From contig NZ_JAHONA010000008.1 in NCBI RefSeq assembly GCF_019131995.1, forward strand, positions 1-64,000: a DNA stretch of 64,000 bases. The letters run 5' to 3'. Origin of the DNA: Collinsella aerofaciens. GTDB lineage: Bacteria; Actinomycetota; Coriobacteriia; Coriobacteriales; Coriobacteriaceae. Position numbers and translations under genes: made by a program. The notes beneath the pieces are model-generated. The model worked only from the letters and a program-made list of their open reading frames with translations, searched no databases and was not told the DNA's origin. Shown here in pieces: positions 57,381 to 64,000 of the stretch; the stretch's first letter is position 1; every line of letters starts with the position of its first letter.

Positions 57381-58407
57381 CGATCTTGCAGATCGCGTCC
57401 TAAATAGCGCTGCGGGTGAGCCGCTTCATCGAAAGGGCCACGCGAAGCCTCTGTATGTTGCCGTAATCGGATGTCTTGTCGGAGTGTTGGCGACCGGAGG
57501 GGTCGCCTACGCCGTTATCAATTCCAGCTATTTTGCCTTAGCCTGGGGAAATCACGGCAATGGGGATTCCATTACCTGGACCAACGGTGGCTCATCGGGG
57601 ACTAAATACACCTACACCAGAGAGTTTGGTGACGGCATCGCTCCCCAAAGCCTGGAGGGCACAGTCCAGAAGGTCAATCTGTCCGTCGAGGGCAACGGCT
57701 ATACACTCGACATTCATGATATGGCTATCGATAAAAACGGTTGCGGTGCCGTGACGTTTACGTTGTCCAATCCAAATGGTGTTAACTACTACAAGCCGGC
57801 AGCAGAGACAGGCGAACTTGTTCTCTATGGTGAAGAAGAACAAGGCATCGGCACGCCCGGCATGAACTTCGGCGAGGAATGGGCTGACACACGCTGCACC
57901 ATTGATAAGGACACATCAAGCGATACTGTCATTAATGGCACGATGTACTTTGCTTCTATGGATCGCGAGCGAGGTTTTCAACATGCGGTCACCTGGAATA
58001 TCTCGTGGACCGAGGGCGAAGGCGAGGACGCGAAGCTGTTCGAGGCATCGACGCCCGAGTTTAGCGTTGGAGCGTACGTCGATACAAAGGAACTCCGCTC
58101 CGATGACTCGCCTCTCGAGATCAGCCCGTTTTCCATCCAGACGCACATCGACGATCTGGGCATTGACGCAGTCACGAAAAAGTTGACCGTTACCTACAAG
58201 GATGGATCGGAGCAGATTATCGAAGATGACGACGCAGGGGCGTTCAACTTATATTTTTCTTATACGCGCAATAGCGGAGAGAACATCTGGGTGCCAACGA
58301 AGTTGATTGATGTCGACCAAGTGGTCTCAGTAACGCTTGAGGGCACGAGGTGCACGTCAACAGGAGAGACCGAAACGGAAGAGTCCTTTACTATCGTCTA
58401 TTCGTAA
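57331..58407 (+). CDS. Membrane anti-sigma-like protein (DUF4179-like)
   Basis: The 358-residue protein has a short cytosolic N-terminus (residues 1-40), one transmembrane helix (about 41-65: LYVAVIGCLVGVLATGGVAYAV) and a long extracellular domain with immunoglobulin-like beta character, as in DUF4179 proteins next to ECF sigma factors in Clostridia. The N-terminus lacks the zinc HxxxCxxC of ZAS anti-sigma factors. GTG at 57331 with GAGGAGGGCGACC. It probably holds the sigma factor until an envelope signal arrives; the signal is unknown. Confidence 0.75.
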   Translation: MKSNQIKQAFESVQADSDLADRVLNSAAGEPLHRKGHAKPLYVAVIGCLVGVLATGGVAYAVINSSYFALAWGNHGNGDSITWTNGGSSGTKYTYTREFGDGIAPQSLEGTVQKVNLSVEGNGYTLDIHDMAIDKNGCGAVTFTLSNPNGVNYYKPAAETGELVLYGEEEQGIGTPGMNFGEEWADTRCTIDKDTSSDTVINGTMYFASMDRERGFQHAVTWNISWTEGEGEDAKLFEASTPEFSVGAYVDTKELRSDDSPLEISPFSIQTHIDDLGIDAVTKKLTVTYKDGSEQIIEDDDAGAFNLYFSYTRNSGENIWVPTKLIDVDQVVSVTLEGTRCTSTGETETEESFTIVYS

Positions 58408-58412
58408 GGTCT

Positions 58413-58447
58413 GAGGCCGCTTTCTACTAGGGGAAGCGGCCTCTTTT
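58413..58447 (+). terminator. Terminator after the anti-sigma gene
   Basis: GAGGCCGCTTTC/GGGAAGCGGCCTC stem, 6-base loop, TTTTG. Confidence 0.88.
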
Positions 58448-58525
58448 GCGTTAAATGGAAACGCCGCCGATTTCCATGCGACAGATGAGAGCAGATTACC
58501 GCTGGAGCGCGACGTTTCCCCAGAT

Positions 58526-58563
58526 AAAACCGATCAAAATAAACCTGTCCCTTTTTGGCAGGT
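58526..58563. repeat. TGTCCC(C)TTT hairpin, copy 6
   Basis: The copy shares AGATAAAACC and AAAATAAACCTGTCCCTTTT with the element at 30092-30135, but its arms are weaker (CGATCAAAA/TTTTTGGCAGG). Confidence 0.7.
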
Positions 58564-58586
58564 AACGTTGCCCCGACGAGCATATC

Positions 58587-58725
58587 GGATTCCCGGTCCG
58601 GGCGGCCCGCTGTTTAAGTTTGTCGCGAGTTCCGCACGCAAAGGAAAGCACTTAATGTGCTTTCCGTCTTGCGCAGGACTGTAGAGCAGCAAACTTAAAC
58701 AGCGGGCCGCCCGGACCGGGAATCC
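58587..58725. repeat. Giant hairpin element, copy 2
   Basis: Perfect 36-bp arms 58587-58622 and 58690-58725. The tip GGAAAGCAC/GTGCTTTCC with TTAAT loop (58643-58665), TTCCGCACG before it and CGCAGGACTG after it match copy 1, whereas the arms are unrelated. Apart from this, the 58408-58931 gap holds a terminator, a small repeat and the rpsL promoter; no gene is seen. Confidence 0.92.
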
Positions 58726-58809
58726 GCCCCCGCGCACAGAAGGGGATTCCTTTTGTGTAGGCTTTGCGGAAATATGCTCATTTTGGGATACGCCCGGCGG
58801 CGTGGTCTG

Positions 58810-58838
58810 TTGACGGCACAGCTAACGCCACGTATCCT
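58810..58838 (+). promoter_or_regulatory. Promoter of the str operon (rpsL)
   Basis: TTGACG (58810-58815), 17-base spacer, TATCCT (58833-58838), about 85 bases after the giant hairpin and 94 bases before rpsL. Confidence 0.7.
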
Positions 58839-58931
58839 ATCGAACTGCGTGTTTCGTAGGGGGATGCTGACCCCTCGATTCAAGCCGTTGCACTTTACAG
58901 AAAGCTGGAATCATTCGAGAAGGAGTACGCT

Positions 58932-59309
58932 TTGCCTACTATTAACCAGCTGGTTCGCCAGGGCCGTCGTTCCGTGCCCAAGAAGTCCAAGAACGCTGCT
59001 CTGCAGCACAACTCCCAGAAGCGCGGCGTGTGCACCCGCGTCTTCACCACGAGCCCCAAGAAGCCGAACTCGGCTCTTCGTAAGGTTGCCCGTGTTCGCC
59101 TTGTCAACGGCATCGAAGTTACTGCTTACATCCCGGGTGAGGGCCACAACCTGCAGGAGCACTCCATCGTGCTCGTCCGCGGCGGTCGTGTCCGTGACCT
59201 CCCTGGTGTCCGTTATCACGTCATCCGTGGCGCCTACGACGCTGCTCCGGTCCAGAACCGTATGCAGGCCCGTTCCAAGTACGGTGCTAAGCGCCCCAAG
59301 GCTAAATAA
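58932..59309 (+). CDS. rpsL: 30S ribosomal protein S12
   Basis: The 125-residue decoding-site protein has [24 protein letters not shown] and the PGVRYHV loop. At the streptomycin site, the sequence TTSPKKPNS carries the wild-type Lys. The TTG at 58932 follows AGAAGGAGTACGC and is the only plausible start ([12 protein letters not shown]). Confidence 0.97.
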   Translation: MPTINQLVRQGRRSVPKKSKNAALQHNSQKRGVCTRVFTTSPKKPNSALRKVARVRLVNGIEVTAYIPGEGHNLQEHSIVLVRGGRVRDLPGVRYHVIRGAYDAAPVQNRMQARSKYGAKRPKAK

Positions 59310-59382
59310 GCCAGATAACGTTTTGATACTTTCGCCGTGTGCCGCCTAAGCGCCGCACGGTAGACACTTAAGGAGATTTCAC

Positions 59383-59856
59383 ATGCCGCGTCGTGCAGCA
59401 GCTAATCGTCGTGAGGTTCAGCCTGACGCCGTTTACAACAACCGCCTGGTGACTCAGCTCATCAACAAGGTCCTTCTTGACGGCAAGAAGGCCACCGCTG
59501 AGCGCATCGTTTACACCGCTTTCGAGATCGTTGCCGAGAAGTCCGAGGGCGGCGATGCTCTCGCCACCTTCAAGAAGGCTATGGACAACGTCAAGCCCAC
59601 GCTCGAGGTTAAGCCCAAGCGTGTCGGTGGCGCTACCTATCAGGTCCCGATGGAGGTCAACTCCCGTCGTTCCACCGCTCTGGGTATCCGCTGGATCGTC
59701 AACTTCTCCCGCGCTCGCAAGGAGAAGACCATGGCCGAGCGTCTCGCCAACGAGATTCTCGACGCCTCCAACGGCCTGGGCGCTTCCGTCAAGAAGCGTG
59801 AGGACGTCTTCAAGATGGCCGAGGCCAACCGCGCGTTCTCTCACTATCGTTGGTAA
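59383..59856 (+). CDS. rpsG: 30S ribosomal protein S7
   Basis: S7 of 157 residues nucleates the 30S head. It contains [36 protein letters not shown] and [19 protein letters not shown] precedes the ATG. It lies 19 bases before fusA. Confidence 0.97.
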   Translation: MPRRAAANRREVQPDAVYNNRLVTQLINKVLLDGKKATAERIVYTAFEIVAEKSEGGDALATFKKAMDNVKPTLEVKPKRVGGATYQVPMEVNSRRSTALGIRWIVNFSRARKEKTMAERLANEILDASNGLGASVKKREDVFKMAEANRAFSHYRW

Positions 59857-59875
59857 GTTAAGGTAAGGAACTAAC

Positions 59876-61975
59876 ATGGCTAAGCCTAAGTACAAGCTTT
59901 CCGATACCCGTAACATCGGCATCATGGCTCACATCGATGCCGGTAAGACCACCACGACCGAGCGTATTCTTTACTACACCGGTAAGACCCACAAGATCGG
60001 TGAGGTTCATGAGGGCGCTGCCACCATGGACTGGATGGTTCAGGAGCAGGAGCGCGGCGTAACCATTACCTCCGCTGCTACCACGTGCTTCTGGAACAAG
60101 GACGGTAAGGACTACCGCATCCAGATCATCGACACCCCGGGCCACGTTGACTTCACCGCTGAGGTCGAGCGCTGCCTGCGCGTCCTCGATGGCGCTGTCG
60201 CCGTCTTCGACGCCGTTGCCGGCGTTCAGCCCCAGTCTGAGACCGTTTGGCGTCAGGCTTCTACCTTCAACGTCCCCCGTATCGCCTTCATCAACAAATA
60301 TGACCGCGTGGGCGCTGACTTCTTCAACGCTATCGAGACCATGAAAGATCGTCTCGACGCTAACGCCGTGGCCGCTCAGGTCCCGATGGGCGCCGAGGAC
60401 AACTTCTGGGGCGTCATCGACCTCGTCACCATGACCGCATGGGACTTCAAGGCCGACGACAAGGGCATGACCTACCCCGAGCCGATGGACGAGATCCCGG
60501 CTGAGTTCGCCGACATCGCTGCCACCAAGCGCGAGGAGCTCCTCGACGCTGCTGCCAGCTTTGACGACGAGCTCATGGAGAAGATCCTCATGGAGGAGGA
60601 CTTCACCGTCGAGGAGCTCAAGGCTGCTCTGCGCAAGGGCGTTCTGGCCAACGAGCTTAACCTCGTCTTCGTGGGCTCCGCCTACAAGAACAAGGGCGTC
60701 CAGGAGCTGCTCGACGCTGTCGTCGACTACCTGCCCAGCCCGCTCGACGTCGAGGCCGTTACCGGTACCGATCCGGACACCGGCGAGGAGATCGAGCGTC
60801 ATCCTTCCTTCGACGAGCCCTTCTCCGGCCTGGTCTTCAAGATCATGACCGACCCGTTCGTCGGTAAGCTCACCTACGTCCGCGTTTACTCCGGCCGCGC
60901 CGAGTCCGGCTCCTACGTTGTCAATGCTTCCAACGGTCAGCGCGAGCGCCTCGGCCGCATCCTCGAGATGAACGCTGCCGAGCGTATCGACCGTGACGAC
61001 GCCGCTGCCGGCGACATCGTCGCTTGCGTCGGCTTCAAGAACTCCACCACCGGTGACACCCTGTGCGCCGAGGGCAAGGAGATCGTCCTCGAGAAGATCG
61101 AGTTCGCTAAGCCCGTTATCGACGTTGCCATCGAGCCCAAGACCAAGGCCGAGCAGGACAAGATGTCCCTGGCTCTGACCAAGCTCGCCGAGGAGGACCC
61201 GACCTTCCAGGTGTCCACCAACCACGAGACCGGCCAGACCATCATCGCCGGCATGGGTGAGCTGCACCTCGAGATCATCGTCGACCGTCTGCTCCGTGAG
61301 TTCAAGGTTGACGCTAACGTTGGTAAGCCCCAGGTTGCCTACCGCGAGACCGCTGGTCACGACGTTGAGAAGGCTGAGGGCAAGTTCGTTCGTCAGTCCG
61401 GTGGTCGCGGTCAGTACGGCCATGCCGTCATCAAGCTCGAGAAGATGGAGGAGGGCTTCGGCTACGAGTTCGTCAACGCTATCGTCGGCGGCGTCGTGCC
61501 CAAGGAGTACATCCCGTCCATCGACAAGGGCATCCAGGAGGCCCTGAACACCGGTGTTATCGCCGGCTTCCCGGTCCTCGACGTCAAGGTCACCCTGTTC
61601 GACGGTTCTTACCACGAGGTCGACTCCTCCGAGGCCGCCTTCAAGATCGCCGGTTCCATGGCTATCAAGGACGCCCTCAAGAAGTCCGACCCGCAGCTGC
61701 TCGAGCCGATCATGGCTGTCGAGGTCGAGACCCCCGAGCAGTACATGGGCGACGTTATGGGCAACCTCTCCGGTCGTCGCGGCAAGATCGAGGGCATGGA
61801 GGATCGCAAGAACAGCAAGCTCATCCGTGCCAAGGTGCCGCTGGGCGAGATGTTCGGTTACGCTACCGACCTTCGCTCCCAGACCCAGGGCCGTGCATCC
61901 TACACGATGCAGTTCGACTCTTATGAGCCCGCGCCCAAGTCCATCGTGGACGAGGTCATGAGCAAGAACGCCTAA
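59876..61975 (+). CDS. fusA: Elongation factor G
   Basis: EF-G (699 residues) drives translocation. The G domain has [29 protein letters not shown] and NKYD (the usual NKMD carries Y). Domains II-V follow, with the EF-G C-terminal segment ending in [13 protein letters not shown]. It is in operon with rpsL and rpsG; tuf is not downstream. Confidence 0.97.
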   Translation: MAKPKYKLSDTRNIGIMAHIDAGKTTTTERILYYTGKTHKIGEVHEGAATMDWMVQEQERGVTITSAATTCFWNKDGKDYRIQIIDTPGHVDFTAEVERCLRVLDGAVAVFDAVAGVQPQSETVWRQASTFNVPRIAFINKYDRVGADFFNAIETMKDRLDANAVAAQVPMGAEDNFWGVIDLVTMTAWDFKADDKGMTYPEPMDEIPAEFADIAATKREELLDAAASFDDELMEKILMEEDFTVEELKAALRKGVLANELNLVFVGSAYKNKGVQELLDAVVDYLPSPLDVEAVTGTDPDTGEEIERHPSFDEPFSGLVFKIMTDPFVGKLTYVRVYSGRAESGSYVVNASNGQRERLGRILEMNAAERIDRDDAAAGDIVACVGFKNSTTGDTLCAEGKEIVLEKIEFAKPVIDVAIEPKTKAEQDKMSLALTKLAEEDPTFQVSTNHETGQTIIAGMGELHLEIIVDRLLREFKVDANVGKPQVAYRETAGHDVEKAEGKFVRQSGGRGQYGHAVIKLEKMEEGFGYEFVNAIVGGVVPKEYIPSIDKGIQEALNTGVIAGFPVLDVKVTLFDGSYHEVDSSEAAFKIAGSMAIKDALKKSDPQLLEPIMAVEVETPEQYMGDVMGNLSGRRGKIEGMEDRKNSKLIRAKVPLGEMFGYATDLRSQTQGRASYTMQFDSYEPAPKSIVDEVMSKNA

Positions 61976-62035
61976 GTTCGAGCTCCCTGTTACGTAATCC
62001 GCGAGAACATCTCTCGCACTCTTTGGAGGTTTAAG

Positions 62036-62344
62036 TTGGCTACCCAGAAGATCCGCATTCGCCTCAAGGGCTATGATCACGAGGTCGTCGATCAGTCCGC
62101 GAAGCTCATCGTCGAGACCGCTCAGAAGACCGGCGCTCGCGTTTCCGGTCCTGTCCCCCTGCCCACCGAGCGCAACCTGTACACGGTTATCCGCTCGCCG
62201 CACGTGAACAAGGACTCCCGTGAGCAGTTCGAGATGCGCACCCACAAGCGTCTCATCGACATCCTCGACCCCACCTCGGGCACCGTTGATTCGCTCATGC
62301 GTCTCGACCTCCCCGCTGGCGTCGACATCGACATCAAGCTCTAA
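62036..62344 (+). CDS. rpsJ: 30S ribosomal protein S10 (NusE)
   Basis: The 102-residue protein has [39 protein letters not shown]. It acts in the 30S head and in transcription antitermination with NusB. The TTG at 62036 follows TTTGGAGG. A strong terminator follows it, so the rest of the S10 operon (rplC onward) is not attached. Confidence 0.97.
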   Translation: MATQKIRIRLKGYDHEVVDQSAKLIVETAQKTGARVSGPVPLPTERNLYTVIRSPHVNKDSREQFEMRTHKRLIDILDPTSGTVDSLMRLDLPAGVDIDIKL

Positions 62345-62364
62345 GCGATATCGCTCATAGCTTA

Positions 62365-62405
62365 AAGGGCCCCGCTGCCGTTACGGTAGCGGGGTCCTTT
62401 TGTTT
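62365..62405 (+). terminator. Terminator after rpsJ
   Basis: AGGGCCCCGCTGCCG/CGGTAGCGGGGTCC stem, TTA loop, CTTTTGTTTTG tail. Confidence 0.92.
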
Positions 62406-62459
62406 TGAATGATGGTTTGGACTGCGGGGTAATGCTGCCGAGTAGGTGGTTGCGGCGCC

Positions 62460-63236
62460 TTATTCGCTCAAGGGACGCAGCGATGCCTCCTCAAAATGGA
62501 AGGATCGAAAGCCGTCTTCCGTTTCGATGCACGCGCGACCAAAGCCATCGACCGTTTTAAAGATGCCACGCGCCAGCTCGTCCTCAGCGGGGGAGCGGGC
62601 GATAACGTGCTCCCCGATCCAATTGAGGTGAGCGATATATTCGTCGTGGACGGGCGCGAGCGGACCGGCGTCTTCTTCCTTGGCGTTGAGGCGCTCTGCC
62701 CAGGCATCTACAGCGTCTATAACTGCGTGATAGACCTCATCGAGGAGCATGTCGACGGCGGGAACGTTCTTGTTGAGGTCTGACAGGCCGATTGCTGGCA
62801 GGCCGCCATCGGGAACCTCCGCGGGCACATAGTTCACGTTAACGCCGATGCCACAGACCGCAAAGGGGTTGCCTTCGTTATCGCGTGCGGCCTCTACCAG
62901 AATGCCGCCGAGCTTGCGTCCTCGCGCGACCAGGTCGTTGGGCCATTTGAGGCCAATCTCGTTTGCAAGACCCTGCTTTTCGAGTGCTTCGAGCATCGCT
63001 AGGCCGCTGACGGCGGCAAGACCAGAGTACTTTGCGGGATTAACGCATGGACGCAGGACAATCGAAAGCAATAGGTTGCCGGCGGTTGAATCCCACTTGT
63101 GGCCGCGCCGGCCGCGTCCTGCCGTTTGCGCGCGGGCGGCAAGTCCTGTGCCGTGCGGCGCACCCTGTTTTCCTGCCTCGAGCAGGTCATCGTTGGTCGA
63201 TCCGGTTACGTCGACAATCGTTAATTGGGCATCCAT
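62460..63236 (-). CDS. birA: Biotin-acetyl-CoA-carboxylase ligase
   Basis: The 258-residue class I biotin ligase has no N-terminal DNA-binding domain. TGSTNDDLL, the biotin/ATP loop AGRGRRGHKWDS and KWPNDL, GGILVE are intact. The start at 63236 follows AAGGAGG (11 bases). It biotinylates carboxylases and is divergent from fabH, consistent with a fatty-acid-synthesis locus. Confidence 0.93.
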   Translation of the reverse strand: MDAQLTIVDVTGSTNDDLLEAGKQGAPHGTGLAARAQTAGRGRRGHKWDSTAGNLLLSIVLRPCVNPAKYSGLAAVSGLAMLEALEKQGLANEIGLKWPNDLVARGRKLGGILVEAARDNEGNPFAVCGIGVNVNYVPAEVPDGGLPAIGLSDLNKNVPAVDMLLDEVYHAVIDAVDAWAERLNAKEEDAGPLAPVHDEYIAHLNWIGEHVIARSPAEDELARGIFKTVDGFGRACIETEDGFRSFHFEEASLRPLSE

Positions 63237-63330
63237 AGCGGCTGCTACCTCCTTATTGAATAAGTGAATGACGCAATGGTGTCGAGAGATAGACACAATG
63301 TGAAGCCTTTGTCGCATTTGGACAATTTAA

Positions 63331-63396
63331 TGTTAACACGTCAACAACGACTGAAATGCGTTATCCTCTCTTGGTCGATGTAAACACGTCAACAAC
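63331..63396. promoter_or_regulatory. Repeated operator-like sites between birA and fabH
   Basis: TGTTAACACGTCAACAAC (63331-63348) and TGTAAACACGTCAACAAC (63379-63396) match at 17 of 18 positions, 48 bp apart. Each contains the imperfect dyad GTTAACACGTCAAC. They are candidate binding sites for a fatty-acid regulator. Confidence 0.6.
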
Positions 63397-63412
63397 TCAA
63401 AGGAGGTTAGTG

Positions 63413-64000
63413 ATGGGTTTCACGATTCTTGGAACAGGCTCGGCGGTTCCTGAGCGCAGTGTTTCCAATGACGAGCTGTCTGAGTTCCTCGATACCTCGG
63501 ATGAGTGGATTTTTACCCGCACAGGTATCAAGAGCCGCCACGTCTGTACCACCGAGTCACTTGACGACCTTGCCGTAGCGGCGAGCGAGCGGGCACTCCA
63601 GGTGTCCGGAATCGACGCGAGCCAGCTGGATCTGATCGTCTGCTCGACGACGACGGGTGACCACCTTGTTCCCGCTGAGGCGTGTGCCGTTGCTGAGCGA
63701 CTAGGAGCGGCGTGCCCTGCCTTCGATGTCTCGGCGGCCTGTGCCGGCTTCGTGTTTGCGCTCGATGTCGCCGAGGGCTATATCGAGCGCGGTCGTGCCG
63801 AGCGCGTGCTTATCGTTGCTGCTGAGCAGATGACGCGCGCGCTCGACTGGACCGACCGCGCCACCTGCGTGCTCTTTGGCGATGGGGCAGGCGCCGCAGT
63901 GATTGGGGCTGGGGGAGACAGCCCCCTTGCCGTTGAGCTTTCGACGGCGCCCGACGTCGAGACGTTACACGTTCCCGGTCTGGTCGGCACCTCGCCGTTT
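63413..64000 (+). CDS. fabH: 3-oxoacyl-ACP synthase III (partial)
   Basis: The first 196 residues of KAS III are present; the gene runs off the window. Seen are GTGSAVPERSVSNDELSEFLDTSDEWIFTRTGIKSRHV and the active-site Cys in SAACAGFVFALD (about residue 112), then GDGAGAAVIG. It begins fatty-acid elongation by condensing acetyl-CoA with malonyl-ACP. AAAGGAGG precedes the ATG at 63413 by 9 bases. It probably starts a fab operon. Confidence 0.95.
   Translation, partial: MGFTILGTGSAVPERSVSNDELSEFLDTSDEWIFTRTGIKSRHVCTTESLDDLAVAASERALQVSGIDASQLDLIVCSTTTGDHLVPAEACAVAERLGAACPAFDVSAACAGFVFALDVAEGYIERGRAERVLIVAAEQMTRALDWTDRATCVLFGDGAGAAVIGAGGDSPLAVELSTAPDVETLHVPGLVGTSPF

Noticed and set aside
59858..62245. 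A 795-codon antisense frame across fusA and rpsJ
   Set aside because: The same codon-bias shadow effect; the sense genes are certain.

Overview
The window looks like a chromosomal segment of a moderately high-GC actinobacterium of the class Coriobacteriia, most likely Collinsella or a close relative. This is inferred from gene content and codon use (strong NNC/NNG bias, which produces very long antisense shadow ORFs), the FeoA-FeoB fusion, non-mevalonate isoprenoid genes, DisA, PTS-based sugar uptake and several GTG/TTG starts. No rRNA gene is present, so the assignment is indirect.

Layout. 1-3.5 kb is accessory: an unplaced GC-rich end, the 3' part of a radical SAM/SPASM maturase coupled to an ABC exporter (probably the remains of a modified-peptide system), and a RelB/DinJ-PIN toxin-antitoxin pair. 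3.6-13.4 kb holds pepD, hipBA, mntP and the housekeeping run disA-ispD-ispF-cysS-rlmB-rae1. 13.4-19.5 kb is accessory: a single-chain HTH-HipA-like kinase with a long palindromic operator, a tRNA-Thr, and a beta-glucoside block (PTS EIIBC, GH1 6-phospho-beta-glucosidase, RpiR regulator) bordered by related intergenic repeats. 19.7-24.3 kb is an information-processing cluster: tRNA-Tyr, tRNA-Thr, tRNA-Met, tuf, rpmG, tRNA-Trp, secE, nusG, rplK, rplA. 24.3-45.7 kb is mixed metabolism and transport: a ParB-like/BMP fusion with a metallophosphoesterase, mscS, a cell-surface 5'-nucleotidase, a TrpXYZ-type ABC operon, a WYL-type regulator, asnS, crr, an esterase, feoAB, an MFS pump, a GH13 enzyme, a DNA glycosylase, an unknown protein and an aminotransferase. 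46.0-62.4 kb returns to ribosome and RNA polymerase genes: rplJ-rplL, galU, rpoB-rpoC, an ECF sigma/anti-sigma pair, rpsL-rpsG-fusA and rpsJ. The window ends with birA (reverse strand) and the start of fabH.

How genes work together. The EIIBC permease has no EIIA domain, and the stand-alone EIIA-Glc (crr) about 20 kb away is a plausible donor. The canonical rplKAJL-rpoBC order is split by about 22 kb of unrelated genes, and rpsJ is cut from the rest of the S10 operon by a terminator.

The most striking non-coding signal is a family of very large hairpins. Two copies (45718-45938 and 58587-58725) share a conserved core: a GGAAAGCAC/GTGCTTTCC tip with a TTAAT loop, TTCCGCACG on one side and CAGGAC on the other. 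Their 32- and 36-bp perfect arms have unrelated sequences. Both sit immediately upstream of ribosomal-protein promoters. A second family of six small hairpins sharing TGTCCC(C)TTT, a 62-bp tandem repeat array, a pair of about 67-bp inverted repeats and two tandem 47-bp stem-loops show that the intergenic regions are unusually rich in structured repeats.
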